A DNA stretch of 64,000 nucleotides from JAHECQ01 sp963775125 (GTDB taxonomy: Bacteria > Actinomycetota > Acidimicrobiia > Acidimicrobiales > SZUA-35): the NCBI GenBank assembly GCA_963775125.1, contig CAVZHQ010000007.1, positions 806,001-870,000 of the forward strand, written 5' to 3'. Below the pieces are notes generated by a model. It saw nothing but the letters and a program-made list of their open reading frames with translations, made no database searches and was not told the origin of the DNA. The position numbers and the translations under genes are program-made. This document shows, one piece after another, positions 36,900 to 43,589 of the stretch (position 1 is its first letter; each line of letters opens with the position of its first letter).

Positions 36900-37128
36900 T
36901 CAGCGTCCTCGAGTGAGTGCCATGATCTCATCGGTCGTCATCGCGACGTCGCCGCGGTTGCGAAGGCGCTCAACGAGTTGACGCCCGCGAGCCGGCGGGC
37001 CGTCGACCTTTCGGACCACGATCGTGTTGTCCTTCCGTTCGAACTCAACCTCGGACCCGGCGCTGATACCGAGTGCATCTCGGAGCTGTTTCGGAATCGT
37101 GACTTGGCCCTTCTCGGTAATCTCTCAT
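36900..37128 (-). pseudogene. vapB: VapB/AbrB-type antitoxin with a disturbed start
   Basis: A 73-residue SpoVT-AbrB domain is fully readable from 37121: ITEKGQVTIPKQLRDALGI, then GSEVEFERKDNTIVVRKVDG and a C-terminal toxin-binding helix. There is no ATG, GTG or TTG in that frame; an ATG sits at 37126-37128 one frame off. Removing one base from ATGAGAGATTACC gives MRITEKGQVTIP, the standard VapB opening. Either an extra base has broken the gene or an ATT start is used. It ends 1 bp before the vapC ATG. AbrB-type antitoxins bind their own promoter DNA. Confidence 0.78.
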
Positions 37129-37229
37129 GGTTGGAATCTACTGGTCGCACTCTACATGGCCGTTCACGATTGACGTGACACGAACGGCACGCCGTATCCA
37201 GCGAGCCGGGAGTAGCTCAGCTCTCGTCC

Positions 37230-37712
37230 TCAGCTCTCGGCCAGCGTCTCGCCGGTCGGTAGCTCGACCATCGAGCCGTTCTCGACGTGCATCTCGATGC
37301 TCACACCGTCGAGCACCTGTTCACACGTACCGCAGGGCATGTTCGACACGATGATCGAGTCGAGTTCGAACCGGTACGTGCCTGGCTCAGGCAAGCTGAG
37401 CGTGATGGAAGGATCGGCCCCGGTGCTCGTCGGTGGCGACTCTTGGTATCGCAGATTGTCGGGAATCACCCACGCCGAGTCGAACTCGAAGGTCTCGACC
37501 AGCTCTCCATCTTCGGTGAGGACGCGGCCTTCCGCTGGGCCGATGATGCCGTGCTGTCGGTCGGGCAATCGGACCTCGACGATCACCTGGGCGTCGACGG
37601 CAGGCGGGGGCGCCGTCGACCCTGTGGCCGCGGCTTCGGGCGGTGCGCTGCCGGTGCACGCTGCGAGGCTGAAGATTGCGCCAGCAATCCAGCCAGACCG
37701 AGCGATGACCAT
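37230..37712 (-). CDS. Putative lipoprotein
   Basis: A 160-residue secreted protein. The signal peptide MVIARSGWIAGAIFSLAAC has the lipobox Cys at residue 19. A Ser/Ala/Pro-rich linker follows, then a beta-rich domain (VIVEVRLPDRQHGIIGP, PGTYRFELDSIIVSNM) with a CGTC pair (MPCGTCEQVLDGV). No family recognised. The ATG 37712 is chosen since it starts the signal peptide; an ATG 24 bp upstream is possible. It is divergent from the RecF-like ATPase with a 115-bp gap. The CGTC motif could be a redox or metal site. Confidence 0.75.
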   Translation of the reverse strand: MVIARSGWIAGAIFSLAACTGSAPPEAAATGSTAPPPAVDAQVIVEVRLPDRQHGIIGPAEGRVLTEDGELVETFEFDSAWVIPDNLRYQESPPTSTGADPSITLSLPEPGTYRFELDSIIVSNMPCGTCEQVLDGVSIEMHVENGSMVELPTGETLAES

Positions 37713-37827
37713 GGTCGGCACGTTAGTTCTGCCCACGGGAATCTCGGGCGCAGCGGCCGAGTAGCGTTGCCTTGGTCGGAGCGGCTCGGTACGAAATCAT
37801 CGGGCCACGGGCGGATCGGAGGCTCAG

Positions 37828-38907
37828 GTGTTGCAGTGTCTCTTCATCGAGAACTATCGCTCGCTTCGCAGTGTTCTGATCGAACTGGACCAACTGACCG
37901 TCGTGACCGGTGCGAATGGCTCTGGCAAGTCCAATCTCTACCAGGCGCTCGCCCTCGTGCAGGCCGCTGCCGAGGGTCGGTTCAAGCAGGCGCTGCTGGA
38001 ACAGGGCGGGATGCCATCGGCGCTGTGGGCGGGCAGGCGGGCGAAGGGGCCGGTTCGGATGCGCCTCTCGGTCACCTTCGAGGATCTCTCGTACGACCTG
38101 GTCGCTGGGCTCACCCCGACGGACAACCGCTCCACCCGGTTCGTGCTCGATCCCGAGATCAAAGAAGAGTCGCTCTACTTCGGCGACCAACGACGTGCGA
38201 GCACCAGGCTGATCGATCGCGGGGTCAACGCTGCGACCCTGACGACGTCCGATGGTGAGAAGGAACAGTGGCGGGCGCTGGACACCGGCGAGTCGGTGCT
38301 CTCGCAGGTGGGAGACCCCGGCCGATTCCCCGAGCTGACCGACTTGCGGCAACGCCTGCGAGGTTGGCGGTTCTATCACCACTTCGACACCGGTCCTCAT
38401 GCCCCGTTACGCCGCGCTCAACCCGGTGTCCGCACCAGCGTGCTCGCAGCTCGCGGCGACGATCTGGGCGCAGCCATCGCCACCCTCGAGGAACGAGGCG
38501 ACGCGGCGCCGCTCCACCAGGCGGTATCCCATGCGTTTCCGGGATACGAAGTGCTGGTCGACAGCCCCTCGACAGGCGAGTTTGCTGTCGGGTTCGCCGC
38601 TCCTGGGCTCCGGCGGCCCCTGATGGCGGCCGAGCTCTCCGACGGGCAACTCCGTTTCCTCTGCTTGGCCATGGCTCTGCTCACGACCCGACCTCCGGAG
38701 CTTCTCGTTCTCAACGAGCCCGAGACCAGCTTGCATCCCGATGCCGTCGGCGCCCTTGCTCCATTGATCTTGCAGGCCGCCCAGTTCGGTCAGGTCTGGG
38801 TAGCGACGCATGATCGAACGCTCCGAGATGCCCTTGCGCCGAGCGCCCGGTTGATCGATCTAGTGGTCTCGGACGGCGAGACGATCGGTCGGTCGGCTGA
38901 CGGATGA
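37828..38907 (+). CDS. AAA-type ATPase, RecF/SMC-like (AAA_15/AAA_21)
   Basis: A 359-residue ABC-type ATPase. The N-terminal FIENYRSLRSVLIELDQLTVVTGANGSGKSNL holds the Walker A loop (GANGSGKS, residues 28-35). The signature-like LSDGQLRFLCLAMALL precedes the Walker B segment LLVLNEPETSLHPDAV, and the H-loop is WVATHDRTL. A zinc-hook or coiled-coil insertion is absent, so the domain is minimal. Related proteins occur alone or in anti-phage systems (OLD, Septu, retron ATPases), where a partner nuclease is present; none is next to it here. Start is GTG 37828 or TTG 37831. Substrate and role are unknown. Confidence 0.85.
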   Translation: MLQCLFIENYRSLRSVLIELDQLTVVTGANGSGKSNLYQALALVQAAAEGRFKQALLEQGGMPSALWAGRRAKGPVRMRLSVTFEDLSYDLVAGLTPTDNRSTRFVLDPEIKEESLYFGDQRRASTRLIDRGVNAATLTTSDGEKEQWRALDTGESVLSQVGDPGRFPELTDLRQRLRGWRFYHHFDTGPHAPLRRAQPGVRTSVLAARGDDLGAAIATLEERGDAAPLHQAVSHAFPGYEVLVDSPSTGEFAVGFAAPGLRRPLMAAELSDGQLRFLCLAMALLTTRPPELLVLNEPETSLHPDAVGALAPLILQAAQFGQVWVATHDRTLRDALAPSARLIDLVVSDGETIGRSADG

Positions 38908-38953
38908 CGGATGAGGCGAAGGGAGTCGAGTCCGCCAGATTGGGTCGGACCCC

Positions 38954-39940
38954 TCAGGCCGCGGTTTCGTTGGCGTGGCGTCGTCGGTGGCAGGGTGCGC
39001 AGCGAAGTTCGAGTTCGTCGGTGATCGTGTGGCGGGTGTGTTCGTAGGGCGGGTTGTGGTCGTATTCGAGGAGTTGTTGTCGACCGCAGTCGATGCATGC
39101 TCGGTCTCGTTCTTTGACCAGGCGTTTCTGGCGGGTGGTGGGGTGTCGGCGGCGGTGGCTGACGTTGACCGGTCGGTTGTCGGCGTCGTGGATCAGGGCT
39201 CGGATGAACGCGGTGGGTGCGATGCGTTCTACGACGGTGTCGGGGATGGGGGTGCCGTCGTCGAGGGTGCAGCCGTCGCCTCGGACGTGGAGGACGAGTT
39301 CGGTGGTGATGGTTCCGGTCCCGTTGGTGAGCAGGGTGCCGAGGGCGTCGGCTTGTTGTTGGGCGAGGGTGGGCCAGGTGCCGTCGGGCTCCCTGGCTGG
39401 TGTCGATCGCATGACGATGGCGGCGAGGATCGCTGTGAGGAGGCCGGCGAGGTGGGGTGGGGCTTTGAGGGTGAAGGTGGTGGTGCCGTCGGGTTCGAGG
39501 CGGCTGTTGAGGGATCGTTGGGCGTGTTGGTGGGCTTCGAGGTCGGCGGGGTTGCTGGTGCGGTTGAGCCAGGCGGCCAACGCCCGGGGTAGGTGGTTGG
39601 CGGTGGTGGCCAGGGCGAGTTCGAGGAGTTCGGTCTCGTTGTCGGGGGTGGCGAAGCGGGTGAGGGCCCGGATCTTGGCGTAGGAGAGTTTGCCGTCGGC
39701 GAACGCGTCCGCGGACGCGTGCAGCGACCGCAGAGCACGTCCGATCCGGACCCATTCGCGGGCGGTGCAGGTTTCGACGTCGGCGATGGCGGCCAGCCAG
39801 TGGGCTGCGGTTGGTGACCCGTCGCGGGCCCATTCGTCGCTGTCGGCGAAGTCAGCGGCGGCGACGACCAACTGGTAGTGGGTGTGGGTGAGTCCGGCGG
39901 TCAACGACCGGAGGGTTTGGCTGAGGGGGCTGGGTTTCAT
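38954..39940 (-). CDS. DUF222 (13E12-repeat) protein with C-terminal HNH nuclease domain
   Basis: A 328-residue member of the actinobacterial 13E12/DUF222 group. The N-terminal DUF222 region runs from LSQTLRSLTAGLTHTHYQLVVAAADF to about residue 230, with AREWVRIGRALRSLHASADAFADGKLSYAKIRAL as landmark. The HNH domain is RACIDCGRQQLLEYDHNPPYEHTRHTITDELELRCAPCHRRRH: two zinc Cys pairs and the DH motif are kept. It may be a DNase; in mycobacteria such genes are multi-copy. ATG 39940 (MKPSPLSQTL) follows a purine-rich AAAGAAGAAG. The ASADAFAD residues come from an 18-bp palindrome repeated nearby. Confidence 0.88.
   Translation of the reverse strand: MKPSPLSQTLRSLTAGLTHTHYQLVVAAADFADSDEWARDGSPTAAHWLAAIADVETCTAREWVRIGRALRSLHASADAFADGKLSYAKIRALTRFATPDNETELLELALATTANHLPRALAAWLNRTSNPADLEAHQHAQRSLNSRLEPDGTTTFTLKAPPHLAGLLTAILAAIVMRSTPAREPDGTWPTLAQQQADALGTLLTNGTGTITTELVLHVRGDGCTLDDGTPIPDTVVERIAPTAFIRALIHDADNRPVNVSHRRRHPTTRQKRLVKERDRACIDCGRQQLLEYDHNPPYEHTRHTITDELELRCAPCHRRRHANETAA
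39703..39720. repeat. 18-bp perfect palindrome ACGCGTCCGCGGACGCGT, copy 1
   Basis: The palindrome lies inside the DUF222-HNH coding sequence and encodes part of ASADAFAD. An identical copy is at 40064-40081 outside the gene, and a degenerate one near 40190-40206. Confidence 0.85.
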
Positions 39941-40035
39941 GGTCTTCTTCTTTCCGCCGGCCGGTCGATTGTGCCGGTCGAGCTCCGCTCGACTGAGCAT
40001 AATGATGGTCTGTGACAGCGAAGAGAGGATCACTT

Positions 40036-40057
40036 GTTCTCCGCTCCGCTGGAGAAC
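40036..40057. repeat. Hairpin GTTCTCC / GGAGAAC upstream of the DUF222-HNH gene
   Basis: Seven-base arms at 40036-40042 and 40051-40057 with an eight-base loop. It sits about 96 bp ahead of the DUF222-HNH start codon, so it could be an operator or an attenuator-type stem. Confidence 0.5.
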
Positions 40058-40063
40058 GAACGC

Positions 40064-40081
40064 ACGCGTCCGCGGACGCGT
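40064..40081. repeat. 18-bp perfect palindrome ACGCGTCCGCGGACGCGT, copy 2
   Basis: Identical to 39703-39720. It is followed at about 40089-40111 by a short tandem GAGTCGA repeat (three units). Confidence 0.85.
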
Positions 40082-40120
40082 GGCCGAGAATCGGGAGTCG
40101 AGAGTCGAGAGTCGAGCAGG

Positions 40121-40357
40121 TCAGCCCGCTCGAAGATCGACGTTGCTCTCCACCAGCGCAGAGAGGCGTTGGTCGCGGCACCGAGTTGACGCGTCAGCGG
40201 ACGCGGGACAACCGGTTGCCGACGACACGAATCCGGCGAGACCGACCGCAGCCGGCTTGGCAACCGAGAGATGATCTGCTGTGGCAGACGCCGGCAAGAG
40301 AGCGGTCGCGACGACGAGTGCGATCGATGCGATCGCGGTAGTGCCGATGTACTTCAC
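40121..40357 (-). CDS. Small secreted protein
   Basis: A 78-residue protein with a signal peptide (VKYIGTTAIASIALVVATALLPASATA, cleavage about residue 27). The mature part of about 50 residues has two Cys (TGCPASADASTRC) that could form a disulfide, and no recognised domain. The GTG start at 40355-40357 has GGAGG seven bases upstream, a strong ribosome site. A degenerate copy of the CGCGTCCGCGGACGCG palindrome lies in the coding part for SADAS. It is divergent from the decayed regulator. Confidence 0.65.
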   Translation of the reverse strand: MKYIGTTAIASIALVVATALLPASATADHLSVAKPAAVGLAGFVSSATGCPASADASTRCRDQRLSALVESNVDLRAG

Positions 40358-40394
40358 GGTGTTGCCTCCAATGGCCTCACCCGGCCTTCGAGGA

Positions 40395-41080
40395 GGGGAC
40401 GATGGGCGAACACCCGGTACCAGGCGCGGTGGTCTCGGTCGAGACTTCGACGGTCTCACGGTGCGACGCGATCGCGTCGCACATCCGATCGGCGGACCAA
40501 GGCAAAGCCGTCTGCTCGCGGCGTTGGTCGTCGAGCGGGATCGGTTCGTCTCGGTCGACCGCCTGGTGGAAGCCGTATGGCGCGGCGACGGCGGTCCGCT
40601 GCGGACCTTGCGAGCGGCCGGTTTGCCGAGGCAGTTCGCTCGGCCCACGCCGCCCGCTCCGGCCCACCCGATGGGTGGCTGGCAAGTAACTGCGCTGTGG
40701 AGATCTATGAGCTCTGCCGTCAGACGCAGGTCGACGTTCGTCGCCTTCGCAGTGAGGTCTCGTGGCTCAAGGCGGCGGTGATCGACATCGCCCGAGATGG
40801 CACCCGTCTCGCCGCCAGCACCATCGAGGGGTGGCTCTCGATCTGGGACCTGACCACCCAGAGGGGGCGGTCTGTGTGCGGCGGGCCGAGACGTTGGAGA
40901 TCGACAGGGGCCCCGCCGATTTGGTCGCTGACCTGAACGTCAGCGGTCAGGGCGAGATGGTGGCAGCGAGCGCGGACGGAGCGTGGGTCGTCGTTTGTAC
41001 ACAGGCCGGCGCCCAACTCTTCGACCTCGAGACACTCGCGGTTGTCGGCGAACCCTTCGGGATCGCGAGGCACCGCCCTA
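40395..41080 (+). pseudogene. Decayed SARP/BTAD-type regulator with WD40 repeats
   Basis: Several frames carry pieces of one large regulator. The N-terminal winged helix of SARP proteins is seen as GGPRQSRLLAALVVERDRFV and VDRLVEAVWRGDG (about 40478-40610). A piece of its linker, SAHAARSGPPDGWLASNC, appears in the next frame. WD40-like segments follow: IDIARDGTRLAASTIEGWLSIWDLTTQ (about 40780-40860) and GEMVAASADGAWVVV with GAQLFDLETLAVVGEPFG (about 40950-41060). The ATPase middle is missing altogether. Intact relatives (AfsR-like with WD40) exceed 1000 residues; only about 680 bp remain. It is a gene remnant without function as it stands. Confidence 0.7.
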
Positions 41081-41118
41081 GGCCGACAGCAAACAGCTGT
41101 AGCAACCACTGCAGCAGG

Positions 41119-41155
41119 AAGGCGTGGCTGCGGTGAGAGGCTGACCGGCGTGCTG
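41119..41155. repeat. 37-bp direct repeat, copy 1
   Basis: It matches 43213-43249 at 32 of 37 bases in the same orientation, with weaker similarity to both sides (CAG-rich before, CCGGG-rich after). The two copies enclose mazEF, the CopG antitoxin, a PH-like gene and most of a membrane protein gene. Confidence 0.7.
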
Positions 41156-41169
41156 ACCGGGCTCGGTCG

Positions 41170-41475
41170 TCAGCACCCGGTGGCATCCCTCAGCGTCTGA
41201 CAGGCGTTGGCAAGACGCGGCGGCTCGAGCTTGGTGATCCGTCGCCGGAACGCGGCCCGTGGAATTGTGTGAATGTTGTCGAAGTTGACGACACAATCGG
41301 TTGGCACGCCGTCGTCGGGGGTCAGCACGAGTTCGGAGACGAGTCCTCGGACAGTTCGAGTGATGGCGGCAACCACGACGGAACCGATGCGGTCAGCGGC
41401 TGGATCCCGGGTTAGTACCAATACCGGCCGGTCCCCGCCGGGCGTCGCCGCGAACCAGATTTCACCGCGCCGCAT
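41170..41475 (-). CDS. mazF: MazF/PemK-type endoribonuclease toxin
   Basis: A 101-residue toxin of full family length. It begins MRRGEIWFAATPGGDRPVLVLTRDP, with the conserved RGEIW strand and RPVLVL; the second half has VVVAAITRTVRG, the S-E-L strand and the NFDNIHTIPRAAFRRRI segment. The Arg and Thr residues usual for mRNA cleavage are kept. The ATG 41475 overlaps the antitoxin end by 14 bp, a typical coupled antitoxin-toxin order. It should cut mRNA at short motifs when free of antitoxin. Confidence 0.88.
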   Translation of the reverse strand: MRRGEIWFAATPGGDRPVLVLTRDPAADRIGSVVVAAITRTVRGLVSELVLTPDDGVPTDCVVNFDNIHTIPRAAFRRRITKLEPPRLANACQTLRDATGC

Positions 41476-41713
41476 CAGCCCAGTCCGACCAGTCTTCGGC
41501 AGGTCCCCAGTCGGCGATATGGCCGATTGCCGACTCGTCCTCGGTGAGCGGCGTCGCTAGCCACCTTTCGTCATCATGCTCGGTCGCAAGACGCGTGAGG
41601 TGACGGTGCAGCGCCTCTCGCAGAAGTTCTGACTTGTCGATGCCCAGCTCGTCTGCCCAACGCTGGGCGGCTGCTGCTTCGTCATCATCGACTCTGAAAC
41701 TCAGCATTGTCAT
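41462..41713 (-). CDS. Ribbon-helix-helix antitoxin, mazE-like partner
   Basis: An 83-residue antitoxin. The N-terminal MTMLSFRVDDDEAAAAQRWADELGIDKSELLREALHRHL is a ribbon-helix-helix DNA-binding unit; the acidic C-terminal tail (EDESAIGHIADWGPAEDWSDWADAA) is the probable toxin-binding part. The start ATG 41713 lies inside an inverted repeat (41710-41735), which fits self-repression. No ribosome site is seen, so the transcript may be leaderless. It is directly followed by mazF. Confidence 0.85.
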   Translation of the reverse strand: MTMLSFRVDDDEAAAAQRWADELGIDKSELLREALHRHLTRLATEHDDERWLATPLTEDESAIGHIADWGPAEDWSDWADAAR

Positions 41714-41735
41714 ACGACAAGAATACAACGTATGA
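41710..41735. promoter_or_regulatory. Operator-like inverted repeat TCATACG-N12-CGTATGA
   Basis: The arms are 41710-41716 and 41729-41735. It overlaps the antitoxin start codon on the minus strand, the usual place for autoregulation by RHH antitoxins. Confidence 0.65.
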
Positions 41736-41841
41736 CGTCTGTCGACAAGGCCGAGAAAGAGTGGTGGAACGCACCGGTCGATGAGTGTGCCGTTGGACCG
41801 ACGCGATTGACAGGGGCACGATTAGGCGTAGGGTCAGGCGT

Positions 41842-42090
41842 ATGCCGCGAGTACAGGTCTGCCTGCCGGACGATCTCCATGACGAGCTGAAACGCCGGGG
41901 CCTTCCGGCGTCGGAACTACTGCAGATAGCGCTCCGAGCCGAACTCGTGCGCCAGGACGCGGTCGACGAGACCGAGCGGTACCTCGCCGAACTCGTAGCC
42001 GACGTCGGCGAACCCAGCGAACGCCAACAGTCGAAAGCTGATGCGATCGCTCGTCGCATCCGCGAGCGGACGCTCAAGCACGCCAGCTGA
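41842..42090 (+). CDS. CopG/RHH-type antitoxin-like protein without visible toxin
   Basis: An 82-residue protein. MPRVQVCLPDDLHDELKRRGLPASELLQIALRAEL is a ribbon-helix-helix DNA-binding region; the C-terminal half is charged and helical (ETERYLAELVADVG, RQQSKADAIARRIRERTL). The ATG 41842 is chosen since the RHH begins there; the frame is open a little upstream. No toxin reading frame follows on the same strand: the next gene is on the opposite strand. It is divergent from mazEF, and might have lost its partner or acts elsewhere. Confidence 0.75.
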   Translation: MPRVQVCLPDDLHDELKRRGLPASELLQIALRAELVRQDAVDETERYLAELVADVGEPSERQQSKADAIARRIRERTLKHAS

Positions 42091-42198
42091 CCTCATCGAG
42101 TCGCTTCCTCACGTCGGTGTGCCTCAGCAAGCGCGCATGATCGACTGTTGAAGCTCTCGTTCGAGCAGGCTCTCGACCTCGCGGGGTAAAGGCGTGGC

Positions 42199-42603
42199 CT
42201 ACCCGAGCGAGCTGGGCGACGCTGTCTCGTTCAGTTGCAGCGCGATGCTCTCACGGTCGAGGCACTGCACGACGAGCCGGGCCGGCCGGTCCAATGTGGT
42301 GTCGACCACGAGCACTTCAGGATCGCGAAACACTGCCCACCATTGCCTCGCGCCGCTCCGACTCCGAAGCTTGTACCACCCAGTAGCGACGAGGCCGGGC
42401 ACGTAGCCGCCCATGGTCCGCCACCCGAGCTCAGCCTTGGCCGACGCCTGGGACATCACGGCTGCACCGACGATGCTCGAACGAGGGACCGACAGACCTG
42501 GGCTCATGCAGAGCAACCTGGCGATGCCGGTACAGCGGACGTGAAGCGCCTGCTCGTCGAGTTCGACGTGGAGCCCGCGGGGTCGTACTGATCGCTGATG
42601 CAT
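42199..42603 (-). CDS. Hypothetical protein, bacterial PH-like
   Basis: A 134-residue protein. The second half resembles the small bacterial PH-like proteins (GWRTMGGYVPGLVATGWYKLR, GARQWWAVFRDPEVLVVDT, RLVVQCLDRESI). The first 40 residues show no similarity and may not be translated; GTG codons inside could be the true start. Membrane anchoring is not visible in the soluble part. Function unknown. Confidence 0.55.
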   Translation of the reverse strand: MHQRSVRPRGLHVELDEQALHVRCTGIARLLCMSPGLSVPRSSIVGAAVMSQASAKAELGWRTMGGYVPGLVATGWYKLRSRSGARQWWAVFRDPEVLVVDTTLDRPARLVVQCLDRESIALQLNETASPSSLG

Positions 42604-42655
42604 GAGACAGAACGTACCGCTGACGCACCTTCATCCGCCACGCTGGCTTTGTGCG

Positions 42656-43387
42656 TCACGACTTGGCGGCCCGCTTGCCTGACCTCGCCGCCGACCGAAT
42701 CGCAGCGACGATGCAAACGAGGTACAAGATGATGCCGAGGCCGATGGTCCAGACTGGAGGGTGGGCCTGCTCCCCACTCTCGAAGTCAACGATTGCTAGA
42801 CCGGCAGCGGCGGTGCCCATCACGAGAAAGGCCTCGACAGGGGTGGCCACTGCCGCCAGGACGCCAACCTTCAGGAACTTGCCGATGGGACGGCGAAGCG
42901 ACGGAGACCTTGCCAGTCGATGAGCGAGTACGTACAGCAGCACGCCGACCGAGATTCCGGAAGTCATGACTACGAGGAAGACACCAAGGTCGTTGCTCAG
43001 GGGGCCCTGATACGTTCCGCGGTTCAGGAGATCGTTGTAGCGCACACCGGCGTCGATGCTGACGGCAAGGCCGGTCGGCACGGAGGCGACGCCGGAGAAG
43101 ACCGAGGCCCGGCTCCCCCCGAATCGTTTGCGACGTTGCGCGACCTCGACGCCGGTGAACGTCAACGTGCCAGCGATTGTGGCCAAACAGCAACAGCAAC
43201 AGCAACAGCACGAAGGCGTGGCTACGGTGATGGGTTGATCGGCGTGCTGGTACCGGGTCGGCCGTTGGGTGGCGGTGATCACGTGACCGCCCCGACGGCC
43301 AGGCCCGAATTCCGGCAACCAGTCCCAGCAGCTTGCGAGTCGGTCCATTGCATCGAGCAGGTCACCCCTGGCGAATCGGCAAGTCAT
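42656..43387 (-). CDS. Hypothetical membrane protein, start uncertain, with poly-Cys tract
   Basis: From about residue 68 the protein reads as a small membrane protein with four hydrophobic segments (GVASVPTGLAVSIDAG, LGVFLVVMTSGISVGVLLYVLA, VGVLAAVATPVEAFLVMGTAAAGLAIV, VWTIGLGIILYLVCIVAAI). Before that the open frame passes through the hexamer tandem repeat that encodes eight Cys in a row, and a non-conserved segment. TTG at 43184-43186 is a plausible real start and gives about 176 residues; the full frame would give 243. No known family. Confidence 0.5.
   Translation of the reverse strand: MTCRFARGDLLDAMDRLASCWDWLPEFGPGRRGGHVITATQRPTRYQHADQPITVATPSCCCCCCCCLATIAGTLTFTGVEVAQRRKRFGGSRASVFSGVASVPTGLAVSIDAGVRYNDLLNRGTYQGPLSNDLGVFLVVMTSGISVGVLLYVLAHRLARSPSLRRPIGKFLKVGVLAAVATPVEAFLVMGTAAAGLAIVDFESGEQAHPPVWTIGLGIILYLVCIVAAIRSAARSGKRAAKS
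43187..43210. repeat. (ACAGCA)4 microsatellite
   Basis: Four perfect hexamer units. On the minus strand it encodes alternating Cys codons TGC/TGT. It adjoins the second copy of the 37-bp direct repeat. Confidence 0.9.
43213..43249. repeat. 37-bp direct repeat, copy 2
   Basis: See 41119-41155. Read on the minus strand, both copies encode similar peptides (QHAxQPxTxATPSCC) followed by Cys-rich tails. Confidence 0.7.
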
Positions 43388-43493
43388 CGTCGGGCCAATA
43401 CACGCGAGCCCGACCTCGACGACCCCGCTCGATGTCGGCAGCCAGATCCTTCACCAGCGCAGCCAGGGCATCGGGACCGGGACTGGTGCTCAT
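43362..43493 (-). CDS. Possible small protein of 43 residues
   Basis: The frame from ATG 43491-43493 reads MSTSPGPDALAALVKDLAAD and then IERGRRGRARVYWPDDDLPI before a TGA. The amphipathic helix and charged end look protein-like, and antitoxin fragments of this kind are common near toxin-antitoxin genes. There is no clear ribosome site and no partner. It could be a truncated remnant. Confidence 0.3.
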   Translation of the reverse strand: MSTSPGPDALAALVKDLAADIERGRRGRARVYWPDDDLPIRQG

Positions 43494-43589
43494 GAGACCA
43501 TGATGCCACGGTGACGACCATCTCGCGATCGTTGTCGCCACCTGCCGCAGCTCGCTTCGCGGGTGTCGTTGAGGGTGTGCCCTAGTCGG

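Noticed and set aside
37205..37245. GGGAGTAGCTCAGCT, which looks like the 5' end of a tRNA (GGG...TAGCTCAG)
   Set aside because: No anticodon arm, T-arm (GGTTCGANTCC) or matching acceptor end follows within 75 bases; chance similarity.
42091..42198. Toxin partner after the CopG-type antitoxin
   Set aside because: No open frame of suitable size on the plus strand before the opposite-strand gene.
41090..43260. attC-like sites of an integron around mazEF
   Set aside because: The repeats have no GTTRRRY/RYYYAAC ends and the genes are not in a common orientation; no integrase was seen.
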